From the NCBI GenBank assembly GCA_016190895.1, contig JACPPR010000048.1:1-54662 (forward strand): a stretch of 54,662 nt of DNA. Reading direction: 5' to 3'. Under the pieces are notes generated by a model. That model had not been told where the DNA came from, did no database searches, and was given only the letters and a program-made list of their open reading frames with translations. Below are positions 7,437-16,817 of this stretch, piece after piece. Source of the stretch: Chloroflexota bacterium (GTDB lineage Bacteria > Chloroflexota > Dehalococcoidia > Dehalococcoidales > UBA2162). Made by a program: the position numbers and the translations under genes. Position 1 is the first letter of the stretch. Every line of letters starts with the position of its first letter.

Positions 7437-9560
7437 TTAAAACGGACACGTTCCGGTCAGGCAACCCCCGGCAAACTCAGATTCGGCAACGACATATTGC
7501 GCCGGTTCTTCGGCGGTTTCCGGCTGGTAGCCGGCCAGGGTCAACACCTGCTGTTTCTTGCTGCCGTAGCGGTAGACAGTGATGCCTTTACACTTGAGCT
7601 CGTGAGCCAGGGTGTAAATCCGGCTGATATCCTGGTGAGTCGCCGCCGCTGGCAGATTTACCGTCTTGGAGACAGAATTATCGGTATACTTTTGAAATAC
7701 GGCCTGCATCCTGACGTGCCAATCCGGTTCGATATCCCAGTCCGTGATGAATGTGCGGCGGACGTCTTCGGGAATTCCCTGAATCGTGCCCAGCGTGCCT
7801 TTTTGGGCGATGTCTTCCATCAGTTCCTTCGAGTAGAAGCGGCGCTGGCGAGCCATTTCCTCGAATGCGGGGTTCACTTCCAGCAGTCTGGTCCCCTCCA
7901 TCACGTTCCTGATATATGCCAGGGCGAAGAGCGGCTCGATGCCGCTGGAGCATCCGGCGATGATGCTGATGGTGCCGGTAGGAGCAATAGACAGGACGGT
8001 GGCGTTTCGCAGCCTGGTGCCGCCGGGACGGTCGTAGAGGCTGCCACTGAAGTTAGGGAAGACACCCCGCTTGGTGGCTAAGTTGGTCGAGGCTGCGATG
8101 GCTTTCTCTGAGATAAACTTGATTATCTTTTCGGCGGTTTCGAGAGCTTCTTCAGAGTTGTAGGGAATGCCCAGCATGACCAGGGCATCGGCGAAGCCCA
8201 TCACCCCCAGGCCGATTTTCCGGTTGCCCTTTCTGGTTATCTGCTCGATTTCCGGCAGGGGAAAGATATTGGCTTCGATGACGTTGTCCAGGAAATGCAC
8301 ACCGAGATTGACAGTGCGCTCGAGCTTTTGCCAGTCTATCTGTCTGTCCGCGACCATCCGGGAGAGATTAATCGAACCCAGGTTGCAGCTTTCATAAGGG
8401 AGCAGAGGTAATTCCCCGCAGGGATTGGTTGCCTCGAACCTGCCCAGCTGCGGGGTCGGATTCTTGCGGTTGATTTCGTCCAGAAAAATGAGACCGGGGT
8501 CGCCCGTCCGCCAGGCGTTGCTGACAATCATTTCGAAGAGCGCTCCGGCGTTGATCGACCCTGTTTCTTTGCCGGTTCGAGGATTTATCAATCGCCACTG
8601 TCCGCCTTGCGAGGCGGCTTTTATAAACTCATCCGAGGCGCCTACCGAGATGTTGAAGTTGGATAGGGTGACGCCGTCGCTTTTAGACTCGACGAATTCG
8701 ACTATATCCGGGTGGTCGGCATTAACTATGCCCATATTGGCGCCCCGGCGCTTGCCGCCTTGCTTCATTACTCCGGTGGCGGCGTCATATATCTTCATAA
8801 AAGAAACCGGGCCCGAGGCGACGCCCTTGGTGGAGCGGACCATATCTCCCTTCGGTCTGAGATGAGTGAAGGAGAAGCCCGTGCCGCCTCCGGACTGGTG
8901 AATGATGGCCATATTCTTGAGCGTTTCAAAAATCCCGCTAATCGAGTCCTCGACTGGTAATACGAAGCAGGCGGATAGCTGCCCCAAGGGCGCGCCGGCA
9001 TTCATCAGGGTCGGGGTGTTGGGCATAAACTCAAGATTGCTCATCATCTCGAAGAACGCCTGCTCCAACTCTCTGTAATCAGACAGCGGGTCGAACCTGG
9101 TCTCCGCAGCCGCGATGGCGCGAGCGACACGCCGGAAAAGCTCGGTGGGACTCTCGATTACGTTGCCATCTTCGTCTCTGAGCAGGTAACGGCGCTCCAG
9201 CACCTTGATGGCGTTCACGCTAAGTTTCAGGTCGTCGCGGACGCCGATGATTCCCTTCAACCGGCGCACATCGGAGCGTTGTTGGCGGTAGAGAATATAG
9301 GCTTTAGCCACATTGGGATAGCCCTGGGACATCAGCACTTCTTCCACGATGTCCTGGACCTGTTCCACGGTGGGAATGGCGTGCCCCAGCCTTTCCTCAA
9401 CGATATCGACAACGCGCTGGCATAGCTCGGCTGTCCGGTCTCGGCCGCCGGCGCTGGTAGCCACGAAGGCCTTGTAGATGGCGGCTTCGATTTTACTGGA
9501 GTCGAAGGGGACGACGGAGCCTTCTCTTTTGCGAATCCGGGTCACCTTTTGTCTGGTCAT
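7437..9560 (-). CDS. nrdJ: Adenosylcobalamin-dependent (class II) ribonucleotide reductase
   Basis: A 707-aa enzyme that reduces ribonucleotides to deoxyribonucleotides using adenosylcobalamin as radical source. Domains: ATP-cone-like regulatory N-terminus (about 1-95), then the ten-stranded barrel with C198 (SACFVLP) and C392 (SCNLGS) as the redox pair, and the active-site NPCGE (N379, C381, E383). The C-terminal tail holds the C700-x4-C705 shuttle pair (GGCLTGTCPF). Length and motifs fit NrdJ without a separate small subunit. The ATG is preceded by GGAGGGCC. No other nrd gene is in the window. The upstream region carries two DnaA-box-like sites. Class II enzymes do not need oxygen. Confidence 0.95.
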   Translation of the reverse strand: MTRQKVTRIRKREGSVVPFDSSKIEAAIYKAFVATSAGGRDRTAELCQRVVDIVEERLGHAIPTVEQVQDIVEEVLMSQGYPNVAKAYILYRQQRSDVRRLKGIIGVRDDLKLSVNAIKVLERRYLLRDEDGNVIESPTELFRRVARAIAAAETRFDPLSDYRELEQAFFEMMSNLEFMPNTPTLMNAGAPLGQLSACFVLPVEDSISGIFETLKNMAIIHQSGGGTGFSFTHLRPKGDMVRSTKGVASGPVSFMKIYDAATGVMKQGGKRRGANMGIVNADHPDIVEFVESKSDGVTLSNFNISVGASDEFIKAASQGGQWRLINPRTGKETGSINAGALFEMIVSNAWRTGDPGLIFLDEINRKNPTPQLGRFEATNPCGELPLLPYESCNLGSINLSRMVADRQIDWQKLERTVNLGVHFLDNVIEANIFPLPEIEQITRKGNRKIGLGVMGFADALVMLGIPYNSEEALETAEKIIKFISEKAIAASTNLATKRGVFPNFSGSLYDRPGGTRLRNATVLSIAPTGTISIIAGCSSGIEPLFALAYIRNVMEGTRLLEVNPAFEEMARQRRFYSKELMEDIAQKGTLGTIQGIPEDVRRTFITDWDIEPDWHVRMQAVFQKYTDNSVSKTVNLPAAATHQDISRIYTLAHELKCKGITVYRYGSKKQQVLTLAGYQPETAEEPAQYVVAESEFAGGCLTGTCPF

Positions 9561-9640
9561 GGCCCTCCGATAAAGGTTATATCGTTCTGTCCTGGCTACC
9601 TCAATTTACAATAACCACGAGAGTATTTTAGTAGACAACC

Positions 9641-9672
9641 TGTGGAAAAGTCATAAAATTACAAGTGGAAAA
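9641..9672 (-). promoter_or_regulatory. Two DnaA-box-like sites upstream of nrdJ
   Basis: On the minus strand TTTTCCACT (9664-9672) and TTTTCCACA (9641-9649) form a direct repeat of ACTTTTCCAC. The second differs from the consensus TTATCCACA at one base. They lie 80-110 nt before the nrdJ start. DnaA control of nrd genes is known in Escherichia coli; control here is inference. Confidence 0.4.
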
Positions 9673-10183
9673 GTAACAAAAGTGTGTCAGGGTCGACGCA
9701 AAGATAGCTAAGCAAAGCGGGCAAGAAACAATCGGTCGCTAAGGTCTAAACCATAAACTCTAACAAATTCAAGTAACAAGATCCAAATGCCTTAATGCTA
9801 AAGCACTTGTTTCTATCATTTGGATAGAGACATCTTCGAAATCGGATGAATGGAGATACGCGAGTTGTTTATATGTGTCGGTACGATTACCAAAAATGCG
9901 GTCTTATTGTGCACAAGTTCATAAAGACGAAACTGGGCGGTACTTTTAAGATAGACAGAACCAGTACTTTTGAGTTGGACCTTTAGCTTGTGGCATCCAG
10001 GCAAGTTCGAGCGCCCACAGAAAGGGGTTGCTCTAGTCGCTCTTAATTCTCGTGTAAGCATCCGGAGAGTAAGAGCTATTGTGGGAGAATTGCAACATAA
10101 TAGTTTCAGCAAGCCCAAAGCGAGCCTCTTTTCTTCTGTCGATACCAGTTGGCTTTTTGACGTGATTCATTCTTATCACGGTA
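9673..10183. other. Intergenic stretch, no supported gene
   Basis: About 500 bases between nrdJ and the convergent-side FAD oxidoreductase end. A 100-codon minus-strand frame (9816-10118) and an 81-codon plus-strand frame exist, but neither has a ribosome-binding site or a recognisable domain. The minus frame contains STGSVYLKS, vaguely like the end of an IS481-type integrase core, so this could be old transposon debris. I cannot support more. Confidence 0.35.
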
Positions 10184-11578
10184 TCAACCCACCGAAGTTC
10201 GCTGCGCCGGGCTAACGCTTCTAGATTCTATCGTGACACCTGGTAGCGTGACTCCCTGCTTTAACAGGCTAGCCTGAAGGGACTTCCTGTCTATCTTTCT
10301 CGGGATAGTACCTTGTTTTATCGCTAAAGCTGCGGCGGCGCCGGCGGCTTGCCCGGTAGGTATGCACTGCTGAATCCAGTTGAGCGAGTTATTGGCATTC
10401 ACGTCTGACGAGAAGCAACGGCCGGCGACAAGCAGGTTGTCGATACGGCGCGGCAATAGCGCTCTGTAAGGAATATAGACGTGGGGGAATCCCTTCGAGA
10501 CGGTTTGTCCGAGATGAGGCAGCACAGCAATAGAATCTTCGTGAACAACTCCGGAAAGCACATCTTGCCAGGTGACAACGTGTTCTCCGATGAGGCGCCC
10601 GCTGCCACGGGTGCCAATCTGAGAAGCGGTATCCATTATGAAGCTGTTCTCAAAACCGGGTACGTTCTGCTTCAAGAATTTATGGGATAAGAGCATCGAC
10701 TTCCGGGCATTGACCTCCACCCAGGTAAGGTCTTCGACACTGAGAGCGCTCAGATTCGGTATCCAGTTATTACACCACAGGATATCAGGACGGGAGCTTC
10801 TCCAGTAAGTATTGAAGCCTCCCTGGCTGGTTAGCTCTTTCATCAGTTCGTCATGTCTTGTCTTCTCTTTGTCCCTGAAATCGGCATACTTGTCAGCATC
10901 GACATTGGCTATTCTGAAGACCAGGGCCAGGTTAGAAGACCTGACACTGCGGTCGATAGTGTCGTCGAATTCAGCACCTACAGAGGCAAACATATCGCCA
11001 TCGCCGGTAGTATCGATGGTTATTTGAGATAGTATTGCCTGCCTGCCCGATTTGCTCTCAAAAATCATTCCCTGAACTTTGTCATCTTCGGCAATTGCCC
11101 GGCTGCCCCAGGAATGGAGAAGCAACTTGACTCCGGACTCTTCTACCATGTCATTCAGTACGCATTTCAGCATCTCGGGGTCGACGAGCGCCCCGTACCT
11201 GACTGCCCCTCCAGATATAAAGCCGCCGTGCCCGCGGCGTCTCCAGTAATTCAGTATTTTGGGGTCTGTCGAGCCGACCTCCTCATCTTTAGGGTGAACA
11301 GCTGCACCCATCGCATCCAGTCTGTCTATCATTTCCTGGCATAGTCCGGCTATCTGTCTCGATGTTGTGCCATCGCTTAGAAAAGGAATCAATATTACCA
11401 ATCCCCCGGTAGACATACCTCCGAGATGTCCGTATCTCTCCACAAGGATAGTTTTTGCCCCGCCCCGCGCCGCAGCTACAGCCGCCGCCACGCCTGCGGG
11501 CCCACCCCCCACCACAACCACCTCAGTTTCGCTAAATATTCTTATTTCTCTGGCTGTTTCACGAATCGTTTTCGCCAT
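10184..11578 (-). CDS. FAD-dependent oxidoreductase (FAD_oxidored family)
   Basis: A 464-aa flavoprotein with the N-terminal dinucleotide loop VVGGGPAGVAAA (GGGPAG at 24-29), an ADP-binding acidic end VERYGHLGG, DTTGDGD in the middle, and the C-terminal FAD-contact LLVAGRCFSSDVNANNS. These features match the FAD_oxidored (PF12831-like) family, whose members oxidise or dehydrate varied organic acids. It lies 41 nt after the first molybdopterin oxidoreductase gene on the same strand and is probably the last gene of that operon. The substrate is unknown, and no Tat signal or membrane segment is seen. Confidence 0.82.
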   Translation of the reverse strand: MAKTIRETAREIRIFSETEVVVVGGGPAGVAAAVAAARGGAKTILVERYGHLGGMSTGGLVILIPFLSDGTTSRQIAGLCQEMIDRLDAMGAAVHPKDEEVGSTDPKILNYWRRRGHGGFISGGAVRYGALVDPEMLKCVLNDMVEESGVKLLLHSWGSRAIAEDDKVQGMIFESKSGRQAILSQITIDTTGDGDMFASVGAEFDDTIDRSVRSSNLALVFRIANVDADKYADFRDKEKTRHDELMKELTSQGGFNTYWRSSRPDILWCNNWIPNLSALSVEDLTWVEVNARKSMLLSHKFLKQNVPGFENSFIMDTASQIGTRGSGRLIGEHVVTWQDVLSGVVHEDSIAVLPHLGQTVSKGFPHVYIPYRALLPRRIDNLLVAGRCFSSDVNANNSLNWIQQCIPTGQAAGAAAALAIKQGTIPRKIDRKSLQASLLKQGVTLPGVTIESRSVSPAQRTSVG

Positions 11579-11619
11579 TAAGTTGCCTGCCTTGAACTTT
11601 TCTGGGTTTGCGGATTTTG

Positions 11620-14334
11620 CTAGCCGATTTTTTTCACGCTTACCCTGACTGAGGTTTCGATGGTGCCGCAGACAGGGTCCATATGCTCGAAGTCCATAGC
11701 CAGCAGGTTATCGAAGTTGGTCCCCTTGCCTCTGGCAATGGGCTGGCCCATCGCCCAGTGACCGGCTGTGGCAGCGATACCTACCGCCAGAGGATGATGA
11801 CCCTCAAGCGTCTTGAGGGTGCCTATTGCCTTTCGTCCCAGATAGGACTCTATCTCGATAATATCGCCATCCTTCAGCCCCTTCTTTCGGGCAGTGCTGG
11901 CATTCATAGTAACGTTGTAGGTATAAGGGTTCATCCGGCTGGCTTCATCCAGCCAGGGCTGCTCCATAGTGTGAGAGGCGCTGTGAAGGACGTCCCGGTA
12001 GGAATAGCAGTAGAGGTCATATTCGGGGTCAGTGACTTTGTGGTTGGTGCAAGGGAACCAGGAGATGAGGGGGGTGTATTGCGAGGCATCCATTCCCAAC
12101 CCTGTTGCTTTATTGATTTCTTCGACCTTCTCCTTCATGTGCGCCAGCCATTCCATGTAGATGGGCACCCGGAGGTCGAGGAACCATATCCAGTAAGCCT
12201 CTTCCACCCGCTTCGGCCAGCGAATGAATCCGTTCTTCTTGAACCACTCCCAGTCATGCTCGGGGCCGAACATGCTCTTAACGACGGCATCGCCTATCTC
12301 GGCTACGGGCAGATTTCGATTTAAGTCCTTTGGCAGGTACTCGTCGTTTATCGGCGAAGTTCTAATCAATCTGTCATTGGCATCGTTAATCAGGTCTTTG
12401 GCCCATGCCTTACCCAGTCTTTCCGCAACATCATAAGCGATATCATAAGAGTGTTTTTGCTGCCCTGATGGCTTAACCACCTGCTGGGAGATGTGGTAAC
12501 ACCAGTCATCCAGACCCCAGGCATGGTTGAAGTTCTGGGCCAGGCCTGAGGTCCAGTTATCCTTCTCCAAAAAATGAGTGTCCGGCAGGACGATATCGGC
12601 AAAAGCCTCTGTTGTCTCGGTATTGAAGAGTTCGATTGCGACGATAAACGGCACTTTTTTCAGAGCGTCGGCGATAGCGTCCCGGTTGCCGATGCTTAAG
12701 ACCGGGTTCTTGCTGATGAACTGCATCTCAGGTTCATAGCTGGCTCCCAGCTTCTCCCACACCTCTTCCCGGTCGGAACCGCCAGTGATGTACTTGAAGT
12801 TGCCGATGGGCTGGATGTCCCTGAACCCGTACTGATGTTTTAGTTCAGGCATAGCTATGGGCCACTCCCCGTGATAGGGGTTATTCTTGTTTGCCCTGCC
12901 ACTCGCGGGTCCAAAGCGCTGGTTCTGCAAGAAACCATCCAGTCCCTTAAAGACTGTCCATTTGAGAGCGCCGGGGTCGTCATCTTCCCGTCCGGGATAA
13001 CCCATGGTAACGGCCGGCCAGCTAGTGGTGCCGCCGGGCACCTCGATAGCCCCCACCAGGGCGCTCAGCAGGCTGACGGCGAAACAGGCATGGTATGAGT
13101 TCTCGTGCCCCTGTCCGCCGCGGAAGATGACTGCCGACACCGGCCGGTAGGGTAGGGTATGCCCGTCTATGGTGATGGTGCTGCCTACTCTCGCCTCAGT
13201 GGCAAACTCGGTGGCGATGCGCCGGATGGTATCGGCGGGTATAGAACTTATCTCAGAAGCCATTTCGGGGGTATATTGTTTCAGATGTTCTTTCAGCAGT
13301 TGGAAAGACGGCTGGCACTTGATGCCCCGAAACTCGTAGCAACCTTCGAGGGCATAGTCTTTGATGGTCGGGTCGTCATAGACCTTGGCTTTGCCTTCTC
13401 CCGCATCCCAGACCATTGGTTTGTTGGTCTCATCGTCACCGATATAGGTAACTGCTTCACCAGCCTGGGTGTGCCCTTTGACGCCCCGTGCCGGGCCCTT
13501 TTCCCGGACGTATTTCATATCAGGACCCACCAGGTAGGGGGCATTAGTCTTTAGCTTGAGGAAAGGCTTATCGATTATGCCCAGTTCATTGACTATGACG
13601 TTGCACATCGCCAGCACTACGACGAGGTCTGTCCCCGGAATAATCGGCACCCACTCGTTAGCTTTGCCGGCGGCGAAGTTGCACATCGGGTCGAAGACGA
13701 CCAGTTTCATTCCTCTGAGTTTAGCATCGGCGACCTGTCTGGCGGCTATCATTGCCGAGTGCCCCGAGCCGTGGCCCTTACTTGAGCCGAAGTAGATGGC
13801 GTAGTTGCAGTACCTGAAGTCAGGCACAATCGACCAGGAGCCGTGAATCAGCCCGCCCACCGGATGGGCGGCATCACCGCAATGAAGGCCGACACCACCC
13901 ACGAAACTACCCCCTCCTTGCCCGCCCACATAAGCCGGAGCGCCACTTCCCCACCCCGGATGCGGACCCGCCGCAAAACCTCCGACTATCTTCCTGGGGT
14001 CTTCCTCGATGATTTTCTTCATTCGCGGGACAATTTCGGCGTAAGCTTCCTCCCAGGTTATCTCTTTCCATTTCGGGTCGACGCCGATACCCTTCTCCGG
14101 GTTGGTTCTTCTCAGAGGGGTTGTCAGGCGGTTGGGGTCATAAAGCTGCTGTAGCGAAGACATGCCTTTGGGACAAAGCCCGCCAGCGGACCCCAAAGTA
14201 CTCCCCGGTTCCCCCTGTATCTCCACGGCGACGCCGTTGACCCGGTGGACTCGGATGGCGCAGACACCGTAGCACCTCATACACTGGGTAGATACCCAGA
14301 GATCCTCTTTGATTTGTTTTTCCGTGTTTTTCAT
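11620..14334 (-). CDS. Molybdopterin oxidoreductase, paralog 1 (DMSO reductase superfamily)
   Basis: A 904-aa catalytic subunit. An N-terminal [4Fe-4S] site is formed by C18, C21, C25 and C54 (CMRCYGVC ... GGLCPKG), followed by the Mo/W-bisPGD core. C152, in GLHCGDAAHP, is the likely metal ligand because it is the conserved cysteine of the region where this superfamily places Ser/Cys/Sec/Asp. The C-terminal domain is MopB_CT-like (GLKDGDIIEIESYLGR). There is no Tat signal, so it should act on the cytoplasmic side. It is similar throughout to the paralogs at 16.8-19.6 and 23.1-25.8 kb. The reaction is unknown; candidates include hydroxyl transfer, reductive or hydratase chemistry. This copy has no ferredoxin gene next to it and is followed by the FAD oxidoreductase. 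Confidence 0.9.
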   Translation of the reverse strand: MKNTEKQIKEDLWVSTQCMRCYGVCAIRVHRVNGVAVEIQGEPGSTLGSAGGLCPKGMSSLQQLYDPNRLTTPLRRTNPEKGIGVDPKWKEITWEEAYAEIVPRMKKIIEEDPRKIVGGFAAGPHPGWGSGAPAYVGGQGGGSFVGGVGLHCGDAAHPVGGLIHGSWSIVPDFRYCNYAIYFGSSKGHGSGHSAMIAARQVADAKLRGMKLVVFDPMCNFAAGKANEWVPIIPGTDLVVVLAMCNVIVNELGIIDKPFLKLKTNAPYLVGPDMKYVREKGPARGVKGHTQAGEAVTYIGDDETNKPMVWDAGEGKAKVYDDPTIKDYALEGCYEFRGIKCQPSFQLLKEHLKQYTPEMASEISSIPADTIRRIATEFATEARVGSTITIDGHTLPYRPVSAVIFRGGQGHENSYHACFAVSLLSALVGAIEVPGGTTSWPAVTMGYPGREDDDPGALKWTVFKGLDGFLQNQRFGPASGRANKNNPYHGEWPIAMPELKHQYGFRDIQPIGNFKYITGGSDREEVWEKLGASYEPEMQFISKNPVLSIGNRDAIADALKKVPFIVAIELFNTETTEAFADIVLPDTHFLEKDNWTSGLAQNFNHAWGLDDWCYHISQQVVKPSGQQKHSYDIAYDVAERLGKAWAKDLINDANDRLIRTSPINDEYLPKDLNRNLPVAEIGDAVVKSMFGPEHDWEWFKKNGFIRWPKRVEEAYWIWFLDLRVPIYMEWLAHMKEKVEEINKATGLGMDASQYTPLISWFPCTNHKVTDPEYDLYCYSYRDVLHSASHTMEQPWLDEASRMNPYTYNVTMNASTARKKGLKDGDIIEIESYLGRKAIGTLKTLEGHHPLAVGIAATAGHWAMGQPIARGKGTNFDNLLAMDFEHMDPVCGTIETSVRVSVKKIG

Positions 14335-14380
14335 CTTTGCTCCTTAGCTGGCTTATTACTATTGTCCGAATGCTGTTAGT

Positions 14381-15091
14381 TTATATGCCCAGTTCCTCAC
14401 CTACCAGCACCACGTTTATGCGGTCCTTCCTGCGTCCCAGGCTGCCATCGATAATCACTGTATAACGGCAAATTCTGGAGTCGTTGTTACAATCAACGCA
14501 GATACCGGTCCTGGCGCAAGGCAAATTACCGAACGCCTCCATATGGTGCTTGATGCCGTGCCGTCTGGCGTTCATCGGCGCAGCTATCCGGTGAATTCTT
14601 TCTATTGCTTCACTTACGTCTTTGACAATCTTGTTGGCGCCGGCGACCACAATGACTTTATCCGGGCCGAATATCATCGGAGCGACTCTGTTGCCCAAAG
14701 CATCCGTATTAACCAGTTTGCCATCGAGAGTGACCGCGTTGGCGCCTGCTAAGAATACCTCGGAAGAGAAGGCGGCCCTTTGCATTCTTAGCCTTTCTGC
14801 TCCGGCTACGACCAGCGAACCATCGGCAGCTCTTTCCATAGGGTCGAGGACGATATTCTTATTACGCTTTCTGAGTTCGGCAACAATCCCCACCTGCTCG
14901 AGGGTAACCGAGTCTCCACAGACGACTGTCACCCCCTCGGGAATCATCGCCATAACAACGGACAGCGCCTCTTGCCGGTTAGTGACGTATCGAGCGTTAG
15001 TATTTCTTTTTTGCAGACTAGCTACCGCCAGTGTGGCACGTTCCTGGTAGAGCCACTGTCTCTCTTCGCCGATATCCCGTTCGTCTGGCAT
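14381..15091 (-). CDS. LUD-domain protein (LutC/DUF162-like)
   Basis: A protein of about 236 aa with the LUD fold: NRQEALSVVMAMIPEGVTVVCGDSVTLEQVGI near the N-terminus, and a C-terminal CARTGICVDCNNDSRICR cysteine cluster seen in the lactate-utilisation LUD subgroup. LutC-type proteins accompany iron-sulfur and flavin dehydrogenases in lactate oxidation, but stand-alone forms have no known activity. It lies between the NrfD subunit (33 nt away) and oxidoreductase paralog 1, all in one direction. The start could be ATG 15091 (AGGAGG only 3 nt upstream) or GTG 15106. Confidence 0.75.
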   Translation of the reverse strand: MPDERDIGEERQWLYQERATLAVASLQKRNTNARYVTNRQEALSVVMAMIPEGVTVVCGDSVTLEQVGIVAELRKRNKNIVLDPMERAADGSLVVAGAERLRMQRAAFSSEVFLAGANAVTLDGKLVNTDALGNRVAPMIFGPDKVIVVAGANKIVKDVSEAIERIHRIAAPMNARRHGIKHHMEAFGNLPCARTGICVDCNNDSRICRYTVIIDGSLGRRKDRINVVLVGEELGI

Positions 15092-15124
15092 TGCCCTCCT
15101 TTTCACCGGCCTGGTAAATGCAGG

Positions 15125-16036
15125 TTAGAACGCCGAACTGGGGGAATAGGCGGAAGACGGTATCAGCGGGCTGTACAGCCCGCCTTTAAGTATCAGGTAG
15201 CGCAAAGTAAGGTCGCCAAGCAGTTCACAAAAGATGGAAAGGTAAAGAGCTCCGGCCGGCATATTCTCGATGCCTGTATTGAAGCTGATGACGACTATAG
15301 TCATCGGGAGGGCCAGTCCGAGAAGTACGACCACCAGCCACATCAGCGCTTTAAATCTCCCGAAAATAATGCTCTGGACGGATAACCGGCCGGTAGGATT
15401 GGTATACCTTACGCTGACCAGGTAGACTGCCAGCAGGAAAGCGTAGGCGACAAGCAATAAGCGTATCCACTCTTCCAGCGATGGGCCCAGTGTCGAGACC
15501 TCTCCGGAGGCAAGGGCGATGCCCAGGGCCAGCCCGGCGCCGCCCCATATGCCGCTCACTCCGTAAATAATCGGCAGCAATGCCGTATTCCACAGTGCGA
15601 TGCCGTTGACGAAGTTCATGGCAAAGCCACCGTAGACGATGGTCAGGAAAGCAAAGAGGTCAGCCAGTACCATTACAACAGGAGATGCGCCACCCGCCTG
15701 AACCATTATCATCTGTATCAACCCGAAAATAAGGAAAAGACTGACGAAGATTAGACCCCGTGAAATCCAGGAACTACCCGGCCTGCTGACCATCCGCCAA
15801 AAGCGGAAGGGATGGCCCAGGTAGAGGATGTGGATACCACCGCCGATGACACCGCAAACGAGCCAGCCGACGAGCATCGCTTCGATACTCTTGAAAATGG
15901 TACCGACAAAGAATGCGCCGGCTCCCAGTTCGATGAAGAAGAAGGCCAGCCAGAGAAGAATGCCCCTTCTTTCTATCCATTCCTTTTGCGGAGTCGGCTT
16001 GACCATCCATTCAAAGGGTTTCATATTTGCCTGCAT
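15125..16036 (-). CDS. NrfD/PsrC-type membrane anchor subunit
   Basis: A 303-aa protein with about eight transmembrane helices, matching the polysulfide-reductase NrfD family: quinone-interacting membrane partner of an iron-sulfur protein and molybdopterin subunit. Features include GAGAFFVGTIFKS in an early helix, LGHPFRFWRM after the second helices and FAMNFVNGIALWNTALLP. The ATG at 16036 was chosen over 16060 because AAGGAG precedes it with 6 nt spacing. It follows the ferredoxin gene after a palindromic spacer. With paralog 2 and the ferredoxin it makes a complete A-B-C respiratory module; it is the only NrfD gene here and may serve all three catalytic paralogs. Confidence 0.87.
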   Translation of the reverse strand: MQANMKPFEWMVKPTPQKEWIERRGILLWLAFFFIELGAGAFFVGTIFKSIEAMLVGWLVCGVIGGGIHILYLGHPFRFWRMVSRPGSSWISRGLIFVSLFLIFGLIQMIMVQAGGASPVVMVLADLFAFLTIVYGGFAMNFVNGIALWNTALLPIIYGVSGIWGGAGLALGIALASGEVSTLGPSLEEWIRLLLVAYAFLLAVYLVSVRYTNPTGRLSVQSIIFGRFKALMWLVVVLLGLALPMTIVVISFNTGIENMPAGALYLSIFCELLGDLTLRYLILKGGLYSPLIPSSAYSPSSAF

Positions 16037-16132
16037 GCTTCGCTCCTTCCTCGCTAACAAATTCGCTCTCCCTACTTGTGTGAGAGATGTAAGTGAGAGG
16101 AAAACCTGCTCTCACCCTCACCCCCACCCCAG

Positions 16133-16155
16133 CCCTCTCCCGTCGAGGGAGAGGG
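16133..16155. repeat. Hairpin repeat between ferredoxin and nrfD-like genes
   Basis: CCCTCTCCC and GGGAGAGGG form a 9-bp perfect stem with a 5-nt loop, next to a C-rich tract (CTCACCCTCACCCCCACCCC). This type of sequence is a widely dispersed intergenic repeat. As a hairpin inside the operon it could lower readthrough or protect the upstream mRNA end; no T-tract follows. Confidence 0.6.
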
Positions 16156-16166
16156 GGACATAAAGA

Positions 16167-16817
16167 CTAATCAAGATAGTAGACTGACGGCTCTGTACCG
16201 AGTTCGCTGTGAAGCGGATAACCCTTGCGCTCTTTAATTAACTTGGAGACGTTGCTGTTTGGGTCGTCCAGGTCGCCGAATGTCCTGGCCTTGACCGGGC
16301 AGGCATTGACGCAAGTCGGAGTAGCTTCCCGGTCGATGCCGATTTTCAATCCTTTACGTAGCCCTTCATCCAACTTTTCCATACAGAAGTTACACTTAAT
16401 CACTGTGTTTGGCTCCAGTGGATATAGTATTTCTCGTCCCACCCGTTCCAATTCAGTCAGACCCTGGCCCGGCCAGTATTCCTTGTTCCCATCCGAGTTA
16501 TAGGTGCGCATCTGGTAGGGGCAGGCGACGATGCAGTACCGGCAGCCAACGCACTCCTCAGAGTTAACGTAGACGATGCCGTCCTCCCTTTTTTGCGTTG
16601 CCCCGGTAGGGCACACTTTGACGCAGGCCGCTTCCTTACAATGATTGCAGAGTACAGGCAGGATTTGCTTGGTAACCGTCGGGTAAGTGCCGGTTTCAGA
16701 AACCAGTACCCTGCCGAAGAAGACGTCCGGCGGCAGAGCGTGTGCTGCCTTGCAAGAAATCTGGCAACTGTAGCAGCCGATACATCTCTTCCTGTCGATA
16801 ACCATACCCAACCTCAT
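16167..16817 (-). CDS. Four-cluster ferredoxin subunit (DmsB/PsrB/NrfC-like)
   Basis: A 216-aa electron-transfer subunit with sixteen cysteines set for four [4Fe-4S] clusters: C12, C15, C18, C22; C57, C60, C65, C69; C89, C92, C95, C99; and C142, C145, C169, C173. It passes electrons between the NrfD quinone site and the molybdopterin subunit. Its ATG overlaps the stop codon of paralog 2 by 4 nt (ATGA), so the two are translationally coupled. It has no signal peptide, again placing the complex on the cytoplasmic side. Truncated copies of this gene's first codons lie at 22979-23041 and 26047-26101. Confidence 0.93.
   Translation of the reverse strand: MRLGMVIDRKRCIGCYSCQISCKAAHALPPDVFFGRVLVSETGTYPTVTKQILPVLCNHCKEAACVKVCPTGATQKREDGIVYVNSEECVGCRYCIVACPYQMRTYNSDGNKEYWPGQGLTELERVGREILYPLEPNTVIKCNFCMEKLDEGLRKGLKIGIDREATPTCVNACPVKARTFGDLDDPNSNVSKLIKERKGYPLHSELGTEPSVYYLD

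Noticed and set aside
9816-10118. 100-codon minus-strand frame between nrdJ and the FAD oxidoreductase
   Set aside because: No ribosome-binding site or recognised domain. The faint likeness of STGSVYLKS to an IS481 integrase end is too weak to annotate as a transposase.
11620-14334. Paralog 1 as acetylene hydratase or pyrogallol transhydroxylase
   Set aside because: Cluster cysteines and general fold would allow it, but I cannot verify the active-site residues from memory, so no specific enzyme name was assigned.
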